A model generated the notes under the pieces. The model was not told the DNA's origin. It ran no database searches and saw only the letters and a program-made list of their open reading frames with translations. 44,474 nt of DNA from Bryobacterales bacterium. GTDB lineage: Bacteria; Acidobacteriota; Terriglobia; Bryobacterales; UBA6623. The DNA is taken from assembly GCA_028819575.1 (NCBI GenBank), contig JAPPLB010000186.1, forward strand, positions 1 through 44,474, given 5' to 3'. Position numbers and translations under genes: made by a program. Numbering within the stretch: position 1 is the first letter of the stretch; every line of letters starts with the position of its first letter. Positions 19,582 through 27,794 of the stretch are shown here, piece after piece.

Positions 19582-21534
19582 ATGTTTTTTGAGATGCGAT
19601 TTCCGGAGTTTGTCTTGCCGATGACCCTGACCAGGCTTTGCGCCGTCTTTCTCGCCGCGCAGTTGGCTTTCGCGCCGCTCATGGCGCAGATGCCGGCGGC
19701 TTCCAGCGAGCGGGATTACAGCATCGGTCCGGACACTTGGCCGAACATCCTCCACGCTTTCCAGATGCCCGATGAGCCGTACGTCGAGGAGGGGAATTCG
19801 CCGCGGCTCGATGAGCTGATCCATGACGGGAAGCTGTACCTGTCGCTGAGCGACGCTATTGCCCTGGCGCTCGAAAACAACCTGGACGTGGCCGTCTCGC
19901 GCTTTTCGCGAAAGATCGCCGAAACGCAGCTCCTGCGTGCGAAGACGGGCGGGGCCGTATCGGGGGTCCAAGGCGGCGTCAGCACGGCCTCGACGGGGGA
20001 CTCTTCGAGTGCTACGAGCGGCGTCGCGGGCCGGGGGGCCGTTTCCGGCCGAGCGGCAACCGATGGAAGGGGCGCGGGCGGCGTTGCCGGCTCGGGCGCC
20101 TCCGGGGGACTCAACCTCGACCCCGTGCTTTCGGCGCAATTCTCGAAGCGCCATAACAGCGCCCCGACGTTCAGTGATTTCACCACCGGCACCAACTTCC
20201 TGGTCAACGACGACACTATCTCACGGATCTCCATCGGCAAGAGTTTTTGGAGCGGCGCTTCCGGTTCTCTTTCATGGACCACGCGACGTTCTTTCTCGAA
20301 CTCCCTTCGCTCGAACTTCAATCCGTTCTCGACTTCCGATCTGCGTCTGGATTTCCGACAACCGCTCCTGCAGGGATTCGGCGGAGTGAACAAGATCAGC
20401 CTTCGAGTCGCCCGCAACAACCTGAAGTCCTCGGATCTGCAATTCAAACAGCAAGTGATCTTTACCGTGGCATCGATTCAGCGGCTCTATTGGGATCTCG
20501 TCCGGTTTCGCGCCGAGGTCGAGAGCAGCCGCGAGGATCTACGGCTGGCCCGGCAGCTCTACGAGGGCAACCGGGAGCGCGTGGAGATCGGCAAGCTGGC
20601 GCCCATCGACCTGATCGAGTCCGAAGCCGAAGTCGGCCAGAGGGAACAGGAACTGACCATTGCGCTCACCGCGGTGCGGGAACAGGAAGGGACTCTGAAG
20701 ACCGCACTCAGCAAGAACGGCCTGGCGAGTCCTTTTCTGCTCGAGGTCGAGGTCATCCCCACCGATCATGTGGAAGTGCCCGCAACTCTCGAGATCAAGC
20801 CCCTGCGGGAACTGATGCGGATGGCGCTGGCGTCGCGCCCGGATATTGCGCAGGCCCGTCTGCAACTTGAAAATGCCGATATCCTGCTCAAGGGGACCCG
20901 CAACCGGCTGCTGCCGTCGGTCGACCTCGTCGCCAGCACGACGAACAACGGCCTGGCCGGAGATCTGAATCCCAACCTGATCCTCTTGCCGGGGCAGGTT
21001 CCGAACACTCCGGATTTTTTCATCGGGGGACTCAGCAGGGCGCTGGGGCAGATGTTTCGACGCAATTTCCCCGACTACTCGGTCGGCTTGGCGGTCTCGA
21101 TTCCGCTTAGAAACCGCCGCGCGCAGGCGGATGCCGCCAACGCCTTGTTGCGGCGCCGGCAGAGCCAACTGCGGATGCAACAACAGCTCAACGAGATTCG
21201 GCGCGAGGTTCAGTCGGCTGTGGTCGGTTTGGAACAGGCGCATGCGCGCTACCTGGCGGCGCGAGCGACACGCGAGCTTCGCGAAAAGATGCTCGACGGC
21301 GAGGAACAGAAATTCAAACTCGGGTATTCGGACACGTTCAAGGTCGTCCAACGGCAGCGCTCCCTGGCGCAGTCACGGGCCGGCGAGATCCTGACCCGGA
21401 ACGAGTTCGTGATCGAGCGGACGAACCTGGATGAAGTGACCGGCCAAACACTTGCTGTGAACAACATCTCGATCGATGAAGCCCATGACGGCAGAGTGTC
21501 CAAGAGGCCGGATCCGGTTCCCGTTTCGCGGTGA
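19582..21534 (+). CDS. TolC-like outer-membrane efflux protein
   Basis: About 650 residues from ATG 19582, two bases after the permease stop (coupled). An internal ATG at 19621 gives a tidier signal peptide ('MTLTRLCAVFLAAQLAFAPLMAQ'-like pattern). Two OEP domains are visible: 'LSLSDAIALALENNLDVAVSRFSRKIAETQLLRAK' and the second repeat 'LMRMALASRPDIAQARLQLENADILLK', each followed by long amphipathic helices that form the periplasmic tunnel. An unusual low-complexity Gly/Ala/Ser/Thr insert (about residues 128-175) interrupts the first repeat, and the length exceeds the ~450 residues of typical TolC. It forms the outer-membrane exit for the adjacent ABC pump. Confidence 0.9.
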   Translation: MFFEMRFPEFVLPMTLTRLCAVFLAAQLAFAPLMAQMPAASSERDYSIGPDTWPNILHAFQMPDEPYVEEGNSPRLDELIHDGKLYLSLSDAIALALENNLDVAVSRFSRKIAETQLLRAKTGGAVSGVQGGVSTASTGDSSSATSGVAGRGAVSGRAATDGRGAGGVAGSGASGGLNLDPVLSAQFSKRHNSAPTFSDFTTGTNFLVNDDTISRISIGKSFWSGASGSLSWTTRRSFSNSLRSNFNPFSTSDLRLDFRQPLLQGFGGVNKISLRVARNNLKSSDLQFKQQVIFTVASIQRLYWDLVRFRAEVESSREDLRLARQLYEGNRERVEIGKLAPIDLIESEAEVGQREQELTIALTAVREQEGTLKTALSKNGLASPFLLEVEVIPTDHVEVPATLEIKPLRELMRMALASRPDIAQARLQLENADILLKGTRNRLLPSVDLVASTTNNGLAGDLNPNLILLPGQVPNTPDFFIGGLSRALGQMFRRNFPDYSVGLAVSIPLRNRRAQADAANALLRRRQSQLRMQQQLNEIRREVQSAVVGLEQAHARYLAARATRELREKMLDGEEQKFKLGYSDTFKVVQRQRSLAQSRAGEILTRNEFVIERTNLDEVTGQTLAVNNISIDEAHDGRVSKRPDPVPVSR

Positions 21535-21552
21535 GGAGCAGGAGCAATGCTT

Positions 21553-21818
21553 AGACAGCCCGTGGTAAAAGTCACGCGGGCGGCGTTACGCGCCGGGAGC
21601 CGATGGAGTAACGGCTTGGTCGTTCGAGGAACACGGCGCTGCACCCTCTGTGCCGTTGGCCGGAAGCGGCGCGTAACCCTTTGGGCGACGGACATTTGCG
21701 CTCGTCGGCTTTGTCGTTCGTCGGAGGAGATCACCCGGATCGCCATCCTCCTCACTCCGCGCCGAGCGACCGCAGGAGCCCGCCGCGCCTTCCACGGGAC
21801 TTTTACCACGGACTGTAG
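21553..21818 (+). mobile_element. MITE-like element with ~20-bp terminal inverted repeats (repeat copy 2)
   Basis: The left end 21555-21574 and the reverse complement of 21797-21816 match at 18 of 20 positions (core CCGTGGTAAAAGTC). A nested inverted pair, GTTACGCGCC (21585-21594) and GGCGCGTAAC (21668-21677), also lies inside. The first ~170 bases are shared, inverted, with 1-171. No transposase is encoded. It fills most of the 302-base gap between the TolC-like gene and the next permease, ending only ~8 bases before that gene's ribosome-binding site. A clean target-site duplication was not found; TAG occurs near both ends. Confidence 0.65.
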
Positions 21819-21836
21819 GGTATTGGGAGGTTAGCC

Positions 21837-24212
21837 ATGAGAGAAGCCCTTCGTAGCTTTTGGAGAAGCCCGTTGGTCGTGGCGCTCGCCGTGGTTACTC
21901 TGGCCCTGGGCCTGGGTGCCGCCATGGCCGTATTCGGCGTCGTCGACGTTCTCCTCATCAGGTCTCTACCCTATCCGAACTCCGAAAGGCTCGTCGAGGT
22001 ATGGTGGGAACGAGTCCCGGGTAGCAGGTCTCCCCAATTCAGGGGCGGTGAGATCGTCCATGCGCTCCGTGAAGAAGCACGGTTATTCTCCTCCGTTGAG
22101 GGCTATCAGCCGGAAAGTGCAACCATCACCGGGGCAGGCGAACCCGAATCCGTCAACGCCCTGCGTACTTCACCCGGCCTCCTCCATCTGCTCGGGGCCG
22201 CGCCGCGCAGAGGGCGGCTCTTCTACGATGAGGATGCCTTGCCGGGCGTACGGGTCGCCTTGATCAGTGAACGACTCTGGCTGAGCCGGTTCGGGGGCGG
22301 CGCTTCGGCTGTGGGCGGCCGTATTTCGATCGAGGACGAACCGCACACGATCGTCGGAGTGTTGCCTGGGAATTTCGGGTTCCTGTCACGAAGAGCCGAC
22401 GTGTGGCGGCCTTTGGCCGCGGATTCACGCGGCGTCTTCACAGTGATCGCAGCCTTGCAGTCCGGCGTACCGCGAGAAGGCGCCGGGGATCGACTGCGCG
22501 CCGTTTCCGGGAACCTGCGGCAAGCCGGCGTACTGCCTGGCGGTTCCGGCAACTTGCTGATCGAAGAGTTGCGTCAGTCGAAGCGGGCCCGGCAACACGG
22601 CGCCGCTTTCTACGTGTTGTTGGCTGCCGTGGCGCTGGTCTTGCTGGTGGCCTGCGGGAATGTGGCGAACCTTTTTCTCGTTCGGGCGCACGGACGCGAG
22701 AGCCGCTTCGCCATTATGCAGGCGCTCGGTGCGAGACGGTCCGACCTGCTGCGCCAGTCGGTCTGGGAGGGCCTTGTCCTGGCGCTGCTCAGTGGATGCG
22801 GCGCTCTCCTGGTTGCCGAAGCGTGCCTCGCGGGTATCTCTCGGATCATGCCGCCGGAGCTGGCGGTCTTTTCCAGCGCCGCCGTGACGGTCGATGGGCG
22901 TTTCCTCGGGTTCGCGGTGCTGCTCTCCACGGTGACCTGTCTGGCCGTAACCGTCATCCCGTCATTCAGTGTTTCGGAGACTCATCTGGTCGAGTCGCTG
23001 AAAGGCCGGACTGTCCAACAGGCAGGCGCGCATCGCCGGTGGCAGCCGGCTCTGGTCGTTGCTCAGCTTGCGGTTGTCCTGGTCCTGCTGGCGGGTTCCG
23101 GCCTGCTCTTGCGGAGTTTCGTACGGCTGGTGAACGTCGACCCCGGATTCGACACGGAAGATCTGCTGGTCTTCGAGCCTCGGCTTAGGGGTGACCGCTA
23201 TCGGGCGCCGGGCGCCGGGCTCGGCTTTTTCGAACAGTTCGACGAGTTGGTGGAAGACTCGGGCAGCGTGCGAAGCGCGACCTTTGCATCCGGCGTGCCC
23301 CCAACCAGCGGCTATACTTCCTTCGCCATTCAGCCCGAGGCGGAAGGCCGGCAGGCGGTTGACGCCACCGGCCTCGTGCTGCCACACACGGTCGTGGCTC
23401 CAGACTACTTTGCCACGATGGGCATCCCGCTCATCAAGGGGCGCACTTTCAACAGCGACGATCCGGAAACCGTCGTGATCGTGAACGAGGTCCTGGCAAG
23501 GCGCTACTGGGGAAGCGACTCCCCTGTCGGCCGCCGTTTCCGCCTTGATGCGGACGAGCCGTGGCACACCGTTGTCGGCGTTGCGCGGGACGTCAAGCAA
23601 AGCGGGCTCGACGACCCGATGGGTGACGGCATGGAGTTGTATTTCCCTTACCCGCGAACGAAACGAGAGAGGAGCTTCACGTTCATCGTCCGCACGGATG
23701 GGACGGACGCTGCTGTCGTGGCGCGGCAGGTGAAGGAACTCCTGTGGAGGCTGGACCGAAGCCTGCCCATCAGTCAGGTGACGACGATGGAGCGGCGCCT
23801 CGGTGAATCGGTGGCGAGACCAAGATTTTTCCTCGTGCTGATGAGCATCTTCGCTTTGCTCGGCGTCCTTCTGGCGAGTGTCGGGGTTTACGGCACCACG
23901 GCCTACTGGGTCGCTCAACGAATGCGGGAACTCGGTCTGCGGATGGCGTTGGGCGCGACACGCGGACGGATTGTCGGGCTCGTTCTCGGGCGAGGCCTGA
24001 GGCTGGCGGCGCTGGGAGCAGGCATCGGCCTGGCGGGCGCGATGGCGACACTGCACGTTCTGGAGTCTTTCCTGTTCGCTACTGACCCGAGCGATGCGGG
24101 GACGCTGGCCGGCGTGACGGTTCTCCTCGTCTCCCTGGTGCTCATCGCCTGTTACTTGCCGGCTCTGAGAGCCAGCAGGCTTGATCCCGCTGACGTGCTG
24201 CGCAGTGAGTGA
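21837..24212 (+). CDS. ADOP-like MacB/FtsX permease (pump component 2)
   Basis: 791 residues, two MacB_PCD-FtsX modules. The first helix is 'LVVALAVVTLALGLGAAMAVFGVVDVLL', with later ones at 'VLLAAVALVLLVACGNVANLFLV' and 'FALLGVLLASVGVYGTTAYWV'. It is more divergent than the other two permeases in this window: it ends 'RLDPADVLRSE' instead of the usual '[10 protein letters not shown]'. It also has a strong GGGAGG site directly behind the repeat element, so that element may supply its leader. With the ATPase at 24273 it could form a second transporter sharing the upstream adaptor and channel. Confidence 0.9.
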   Translation: MREALRSFWRSPLVVALAVVTLALGLGAAMAVFGVVDVLLIRSLPYPNSERLVEVWWERVPGSRSPQFRGGEIVHALREEARLFSSVEGYQPESATITGAGEPESVNALRTSPGLLHLLGAAPRRGRLFYDEDALPGVRVALISERLWLSRFGGGASAVGGRISIEDEPHTIVGVLPGNFGFLSRRADVWRPLAADSRGVFTVIAALQSGVPREGAGDRLRAVSGNLRQAGVLPGGSGNLLIEELRQSKRARQHGAAFYVLLAAVALVLLVACGNVANLFLVRAHGRESRFAIMQALGARRSDLLRQSVWEGLVLALLSGCGALLVAEACLAGISRIMPPELAVFSSAAVTVDGRFLGFAVLLSTVTCLAVTVIPSFSVSETHLVESLKGRTVQQAGAHRRWQPALVVAQLAVVLVLLAGSGLLLRSFVRLVNVDPGFDTEDLLVFEPRLRGDRYRAPGAGLGFFEQFDELVEDSGSVRSATFASGVPPTSGYTSFAIQPEAEGRQAVDATGLVLPHTVVAPDYFATMGIPLIKGRTFNSDDPETVVIVNEVLARRYWGSDSPVGRRFRLDADEPWHTVVGVARDVKQSGLDDPMGDGMELYFPYPRTKRERSFTFIVRTDGTDAAVVARQVKELLWRLDRSLPISQVTTMERRLGESVARPRFFLVLMSIFALLGVLLASVGVYGTTAYWVAQRMRELGLRMALGATRGRIVGLVLGRGLRLAALGAGIGLAGAMATLHVLESFLFATDPSDAGTLAGVTVLLVSLVLIACYLPALRASRLDPADVLRSE

Positions 24213-24228
24213 GCCCGCTATGTAAACC

Positions 24229-24252
24229 CTGACGTTGCTGCGATACGAGTAA
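24229..24252 (+). pseudogene. Remnant of an ADOP permease C-terminus
   Basis: Sixteen bases after the permease stop, the frame reads L-T-L-L-R-Y-E-stop, matching the conserved ADOP ending (DP-M-T-A-L-R-Y-E-stop, as at the end of the 17132-19579 gene). It is too short to be a gene. It looks like the leftover tail of an earlier permease that was replaced by the present, divergent one. Confidence 0.5.
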
Positions 24253-24272
24253 AAGCGAAGTCCGGACCAACT

Positions 24273-24944
24273 ATGATCAAACTCAGAGACCTTGAGAAAT
24301 TCTATCTCAGCGGGTACGGCAAGACGTTCGTCCTGCGCCGGATCAACCTCGATATCAGCGAAGGCGAGTTCGTTACGATCATGGGGCCGTCAGGGGCGGG
24401 AAAGTCGACCTTGCTGGGCATCCTGGGCATGCTGGACGGCGACTTCGAGGGCGAGTTCCACTTTCTCGATCAACCCGTCCACAAGCTCAAGCCGCGCCAG
24501 CGGGTGGAACTCAACAAGCAGTACATCGGGTTCGTCTTCCAGAGCTATCATCTGCTCGACGACATGACGGTCTACGAGAACCTCGACCTGCCGCTCTCCT
24601 ACCGCAACGTCAGCCGCAAGGAGCGCCAGTCGATTGTCGCCGACGTGCTTGACCGCTTTCACATCGTCGCCAAGAAAGACCTTTTCCCGAATCAGCTCTC
24701 CGGCGGCCAGCAGCAACTCGTCGCCGTGGCGCGAGCCATCGTGGCCCGTCCTAAACTGATTCTGGCCGACGAGCCGACCGGCAACCTGCACTCCGCACAG
24801 GGCAAGGAAATCATGGAGTTGTTTAAGAAACTCAACGAGGAGGAGACCACGATCATCCAGGTCACGCACTCGGAAGACAACGCCGCGTACAGCGACCGCA
24901 TCATCAACCTGCGCGACGGTTGGGTTGTGGACGGAGAGGTTTAG
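24273..24944 (+). CDS. ABC transporter ATPase (MacB/LolD type), second copy
   Basis: 223 residues. Walker A GPSGAGKST (38-46), Q-loop in 'IGFVFQSYHLL', signature 'LSGGQQQLVAVARAI', Walker B 'LILADEPTG' and switch histidine in 'VTHSED'. The D-loop is 'NLHS' instead of the usual 'NLDS', a slightly unusual substitution. It belongs to the same class as the ATPase at 16298 but is clearly divergent from it, so the locus carries two ATPases and two permeases. It likely pairs with the permease just upstream. The response regulator follows 62 bases later. Confidence 0.93.
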   Translation: MIKLRDLEKFYLSGYGKTFVLRRINLDISEGEFVTIMGPSGAGKSTLLGILGMLDGDFEGEFHFLDQPVHKLKPRQRVELNKQYIGFVFQSYHLLDDMTVYENLDLPLSYRNVSRKERQSIVADVLDRFHIVAKKDLFPNQLSGGQQQLVAVARAIVARPKLILADEPTGNLHSAQGKEIMELFKKLNEEETTIIQVTHSEDNAAYSDRIINLRDGWVVDGEV

Positions 24945-25006
24945 TACCGGCTTGCCGTTCTTCGTTGCAGCGCCGCGCAATCGTCCCTGCATATCGCCGT
25001 ACCGCC

Positions 25007-26356
25007 ATGCCGAAAGTTCTCATCGCTGACGACCAACCGGACGTCCTCACGGCTTTGCGTCTCCTGCTCAAGGGAGAAGGCTACGAGACGAAAACGGCGG
25101 TCAAGCCCGCGCAGGTCATCGATTCGGTCTCCGCGGACGAGTTCGACGTCGCCCTGATCGACTTGAATTACACGCGGGATACGACCTCGGGACAAGAGGG
25201 ACTTGACCTGCTGCCACAGCTTCGGGCGATCGATTCCACTCTGCCCGTGGTGGTGATGACCGCCTGGGGAAGCGTCGATCTCGCCGTGGAGGCGATGCGC
25301 CGCGGCGCCCGCGATTTCGTACAGAAGCCATGGGACAACACGCGGCTCTTGAGCATCGTCCGCGCACAGGCCGAACTGGCGCGGGCGCTCCGGAGCGAAC
25401 GCCGCCTGCGAGTGGAGAACGAAATCCTGCGCGGCGGCGGTCTGCCGACCCTCATCGCGGAATCGGCCGTGATGAAGCCCGTCCTGGACATGATCGCTCA
25501 GGTCGGCCCATCCGACGCCAACGTGCTCATCACTGGCGAGCACGGCACGGGCAAGGAAGTCGTCGCGCAGACCCTGCACCAGATCTCGCCGCGCGCCGGG
25601 AACGCCATGATTTCCGTCAACGTCGGCGGTCTGGCTGAGGGAGTGTTCGAAAGCGAGATCTTCGGACATACGAGAGGCGCGTTTACCGGCGCGGCATCGG
25701 ACCGCATCGGCCGCTTCGAGCTGGCCCACCGCGGAACGTTGTTTCTCGATGAAATCGCCAATATCACTCCGGATCGGCAGGCGCGTCTGCTGCGCGTTCT
25801 CGAGACCGGTGAAGTCGAGCGCGTCGGCTCATCGAAGACCCGCAAGGTTGACGTGCGGGTCCTGTCAGCGACCAACGCGGACCTGCGCCTTGAAGTCGAG
25901 CAAGGCAGGTTTCGCGAGGATCTGCTGTTCCGGCTGAACATGGTGGAAATCCATCTGCCACCGCTACGGGAGCGACCGGACGACATCCCCGCGCTTGCCG
26001 CGCACTTTCTCGAGACGGCCAGAAGTCGCTACGGCAAGCGGCCGGAGGGATTCGAGCCGGCGGCGATGGATTCGCTGCTACGGCATCCCTGGCCGGGCAA
26101 TGTGCGCGAATTGAATCACGTCGTCCAGAGGGGCGTGCTGATGGCAAAGGGCGAGCAGGTGACCGAAGCGGACCTGGGCCTTGCCGCTCCCGTTTCCGGC
26201 GCTCCCAGGCTGGAGGACATGAGTCTGGAAGAGGTCGAGCGACACCTCATCAAGAAGACGCTCGAGAGATGCAACGGCAGCGTCAGCGACGCGGCGAAGG
26301 AGCTGGGCCTGAGCCGCAGCGCCATGTACCGGCGGCTGCAAAAACACGGCCTTTAG
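25007..26356 (+). CDS. Sigma-54-dependent response regulator (NtrC family)
   Basis: 449 residues from ATG 25007. Receiver domain with acidic pair 'ADDQPD' and phospho-acceptor D52 in 'VALIDLNY'. The sequence after it ('TRDTTSGQEGLDLL') has a small insertion relative to common receivers. The AAA+ domain has Walker A GEHGTGKE (177-184) and an intact GAFTGA loop (224-229), so it can contact sigma-54. Walker B is 'GTLFLDEIANI'. The C-terminal Fis-type helix-turn-helix is 'VSDAAKELGLSRSAMYRRLQKHGL'. With the following kinase it probably activates the upstream export genes from a -24/-12 promoter (inference). Confidence 0.94.
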   Translation: MPKVLIADDQPDVLTALRLLLKGEGYETKTAVKPAQVIDSVSADEFDVALIDLNYTRDTTSGQEGLDLLPQLRAIDSTLPVVVMTAWGSVDLAVEAMRRGARDFVQKPWDNTRLLSIVRAQAELARALRSERRLRVENEILRGGGLPTLIAESAVMKPVLDMIAQVGPSDANVLITGEHGTGKEVVAQTLHQISPRAGNAMISVNVGGLAEGVFESEIFGHTRGAFTGAASDRIGRFELAHRGTLFLDEIANITPDRQARLLRVLETGEVERVGSSKTRKVDVRVLSATNADLRLEVEQGRFREDLLFRLNMVEIHLPPLRERPDDIPALAAHFLETARSRYGKRPEGFEPAAMDSLLRHPWPGNVRELNHVVQRGVLMAKGEQVTEADLGLAAPVSGAPRLEDMSLEEVERHLIKKTLERCNGSVSDAAKELGLSRSAMYRRLQKHGL

Positions 26357-26375
26357 GCGCAAGGAAGCGAGTCTC

Positions 26376-27743
26376 GTGCTGTTCCATCGCAATGATCCGA
26401 AGGCGCCGCCGCGGCATGAGCGGCGCGTGCTCGTCTATGCGCTCCTGGCGGGGTTGCCGGCCGTGGCCCTTTCGACCGCGCTGCTGTTCGCCGGCGAGTA
26501 CAGCGACAAGACCCGCTGGACGCTGCTGATTCTCGTGGCGGCGGCGTGGATCGGGTTTTCTCTCGCCGTACGTCAGCAAGTCGTGTTTCCGTTGCGAACG
26601 CTTTCGAATCTGCTGGCGGCCTTGCGCGAGGGCGACTATTCGTTGCGAGCCCGAGTTGCGAAGGAAGACGTGCTGGGCGAAGTGATGAGTGAAGTGAACC
26701 TGATGGGGCAGATGCTTCGGGAGCAGCGCCTCAGCGCGCTCGAAGCCACGAACCTGCTCCAGAAAGTGATGCAGGAAATCAACGTGGCGGTCTTCGCTTT
26801 CGATGAAGAGAACCGCTTGCGCCTGGTTAATCACGCAGGGACGAAACTCCTGGGAGCGCACGAGAAACGCCTGCTGGGCCGCACCGCCGGAGAACTTGAT
26901 CTGATGGATTGCCTCGCCAAGAACGCGCCGCGGACTCTACAGAAGTCGTTCGCCGGCGGGTCCGGGCGCTGGGGAATCGCTTGCACCGGGTTTCGTGAGC
27001 AAGGCGTGCCGCATCGATTGCTTGTGCTGACGGACCTGACGCTCGAGCTGCGGGAAGAAGAACTACAGGCCTGGCAGCGGTTGGTCCGTGTTCTGAGCCA
27101 TGAGCTCAACAATTCTCTGGCGCCGATCAAATCGATCGCCGGCAGTCTGCGGTCTCTTCTGCGCCGGCCGGCATCCGACCCCGATTGGCGACACGACATG
27201 GAGCAGGGACTTGGCGCCATCGGGTCGCGCGCCGAGGCTCTCGGCCGCTTCACCAGCGCCTACGCCCGGCTTGCCAAGCTTCCACCGCCGACCCTTGAAC
27301 CGGTAAACCTTCGCGATTGTGTCGAGAGGGTCGCCGAGATCGAGCGAACACCCGAGCTTCAGATCGAAGCAGGACCCGACCTGATGGTCGACGCCGATGC
27401 GGCGCAGCTCGAACAGTTGCTCATCAACCTCGTTCAGAACGCCGCCGAGGCTTCGGACCAGACGGGTGGGCGCATTGGGATCAGGTGGAGCCGAAATGGA
27501 AAGGCGGCCTGCATCGACGTGCTGGATGAAGGTCCGGGACTATCGAGCGATGCGAACCTGTTTGTGCCTTTCTTTACGACCAAGCCTCAAGGAACGGGCA
27601 TCGGGCTCGTGCTTTCCCGCAAGATCGCCGAGAACCACGGCGGCGGGCTGACGCTCCGCAACCGCGATGATCGGCCGGGCTGCATCGCCCGACTCGAGTT
27701 GCCGCTCCGCTCGGGTCATGACCAAGAGCCGGCCGGCGTGTAA
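26376..27743 (+). CDS. Membrane sensor histidine kinase (NtrY/NtrB-like)
   Basis: 455 residues; GTG start with AAGGAA nine bases upstream. Two membrane helices (about 18-40 and 47-66) with almost no periplasmic loop, then HAMP (about 67-118). A PAS-like region ('LLQKVMQEINVAVFAFDEENRLRLVNHAG') follows, then a HisKA with H242 in 'VLSHELNNSLAPI' and HATPase with 'NLVQNAAEA', 'DEGPGL' and 'GTGIGLVLSRKI'. The short loop suggests that it senses a signal in the membrane or cytoplasm rather than a periplasmic ligand. It directly follows its cognate NtrC-type regulator by 20 bases. Confidence 0.94.
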   Translation: MLFHRNDPKAPPRHERRVLVYALLAGLPAVALSTALLFAGEYSDKTRWTLLILVAAAWIGFSLAVRQQVVFPLRTLSNLLAALREGDYSLRARVAKEDVLGEVMSEVNLMGQMLREQRLSALEATNLLQKVMQEINVAVFAFDEENRLRLVNHAGTKLLGAHEKRLLGRTAGELDLMDCLAKNAPRTLQKSFAGGSGRWGIACTGFREQGVPHRLLVLTDLTLELREEELQAWQRLVRVLSHELNNSLAPIKSIAGSLRSLLRRPASDPDWRHDMEQGLGAIGSRAEALGRFTSAYARLAKLPPPTLEPVNLRDCVERVAEIERTPELQIEAGPDLMVDADAAQLEQLLINLVQNAAEASDQTGGRIGIRWSRNGKAACIDVLDEGPGLSSDANLFVPFFTTKPQGTGIGLVLSRKIAENHGGGLTLRNRDDRPGCIARLELPLRSGHDQEPAGV

Positions 27744-27744
27744 A

Positions 27745-27777
27745 CGCCCGCGACGTGACTCGATCAACAAGCGGGCG
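27745..27777. terminator. Inverted repeat between convergent genes
   Basis: CGCCCGC (27745-27751) and GCGGGCG (27771-27777), 19 bases apart, sit between the stop codons of the histidine kinase and the minus-strand selenoprotein gene. The position suggests a shared terminator; no T-run is present. Confidence 0.35.
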
Positions 27778-27794
27778 CGGCAAGACTGCCTTGG

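Noticed and set aside
24920-25006. Upstream extension of the response regulator by 29 residues
   Set aside because: The extension overlaps the previous gene's end and is Arg-rich without family match; ATG 25007 begins the standard receiver sequence.
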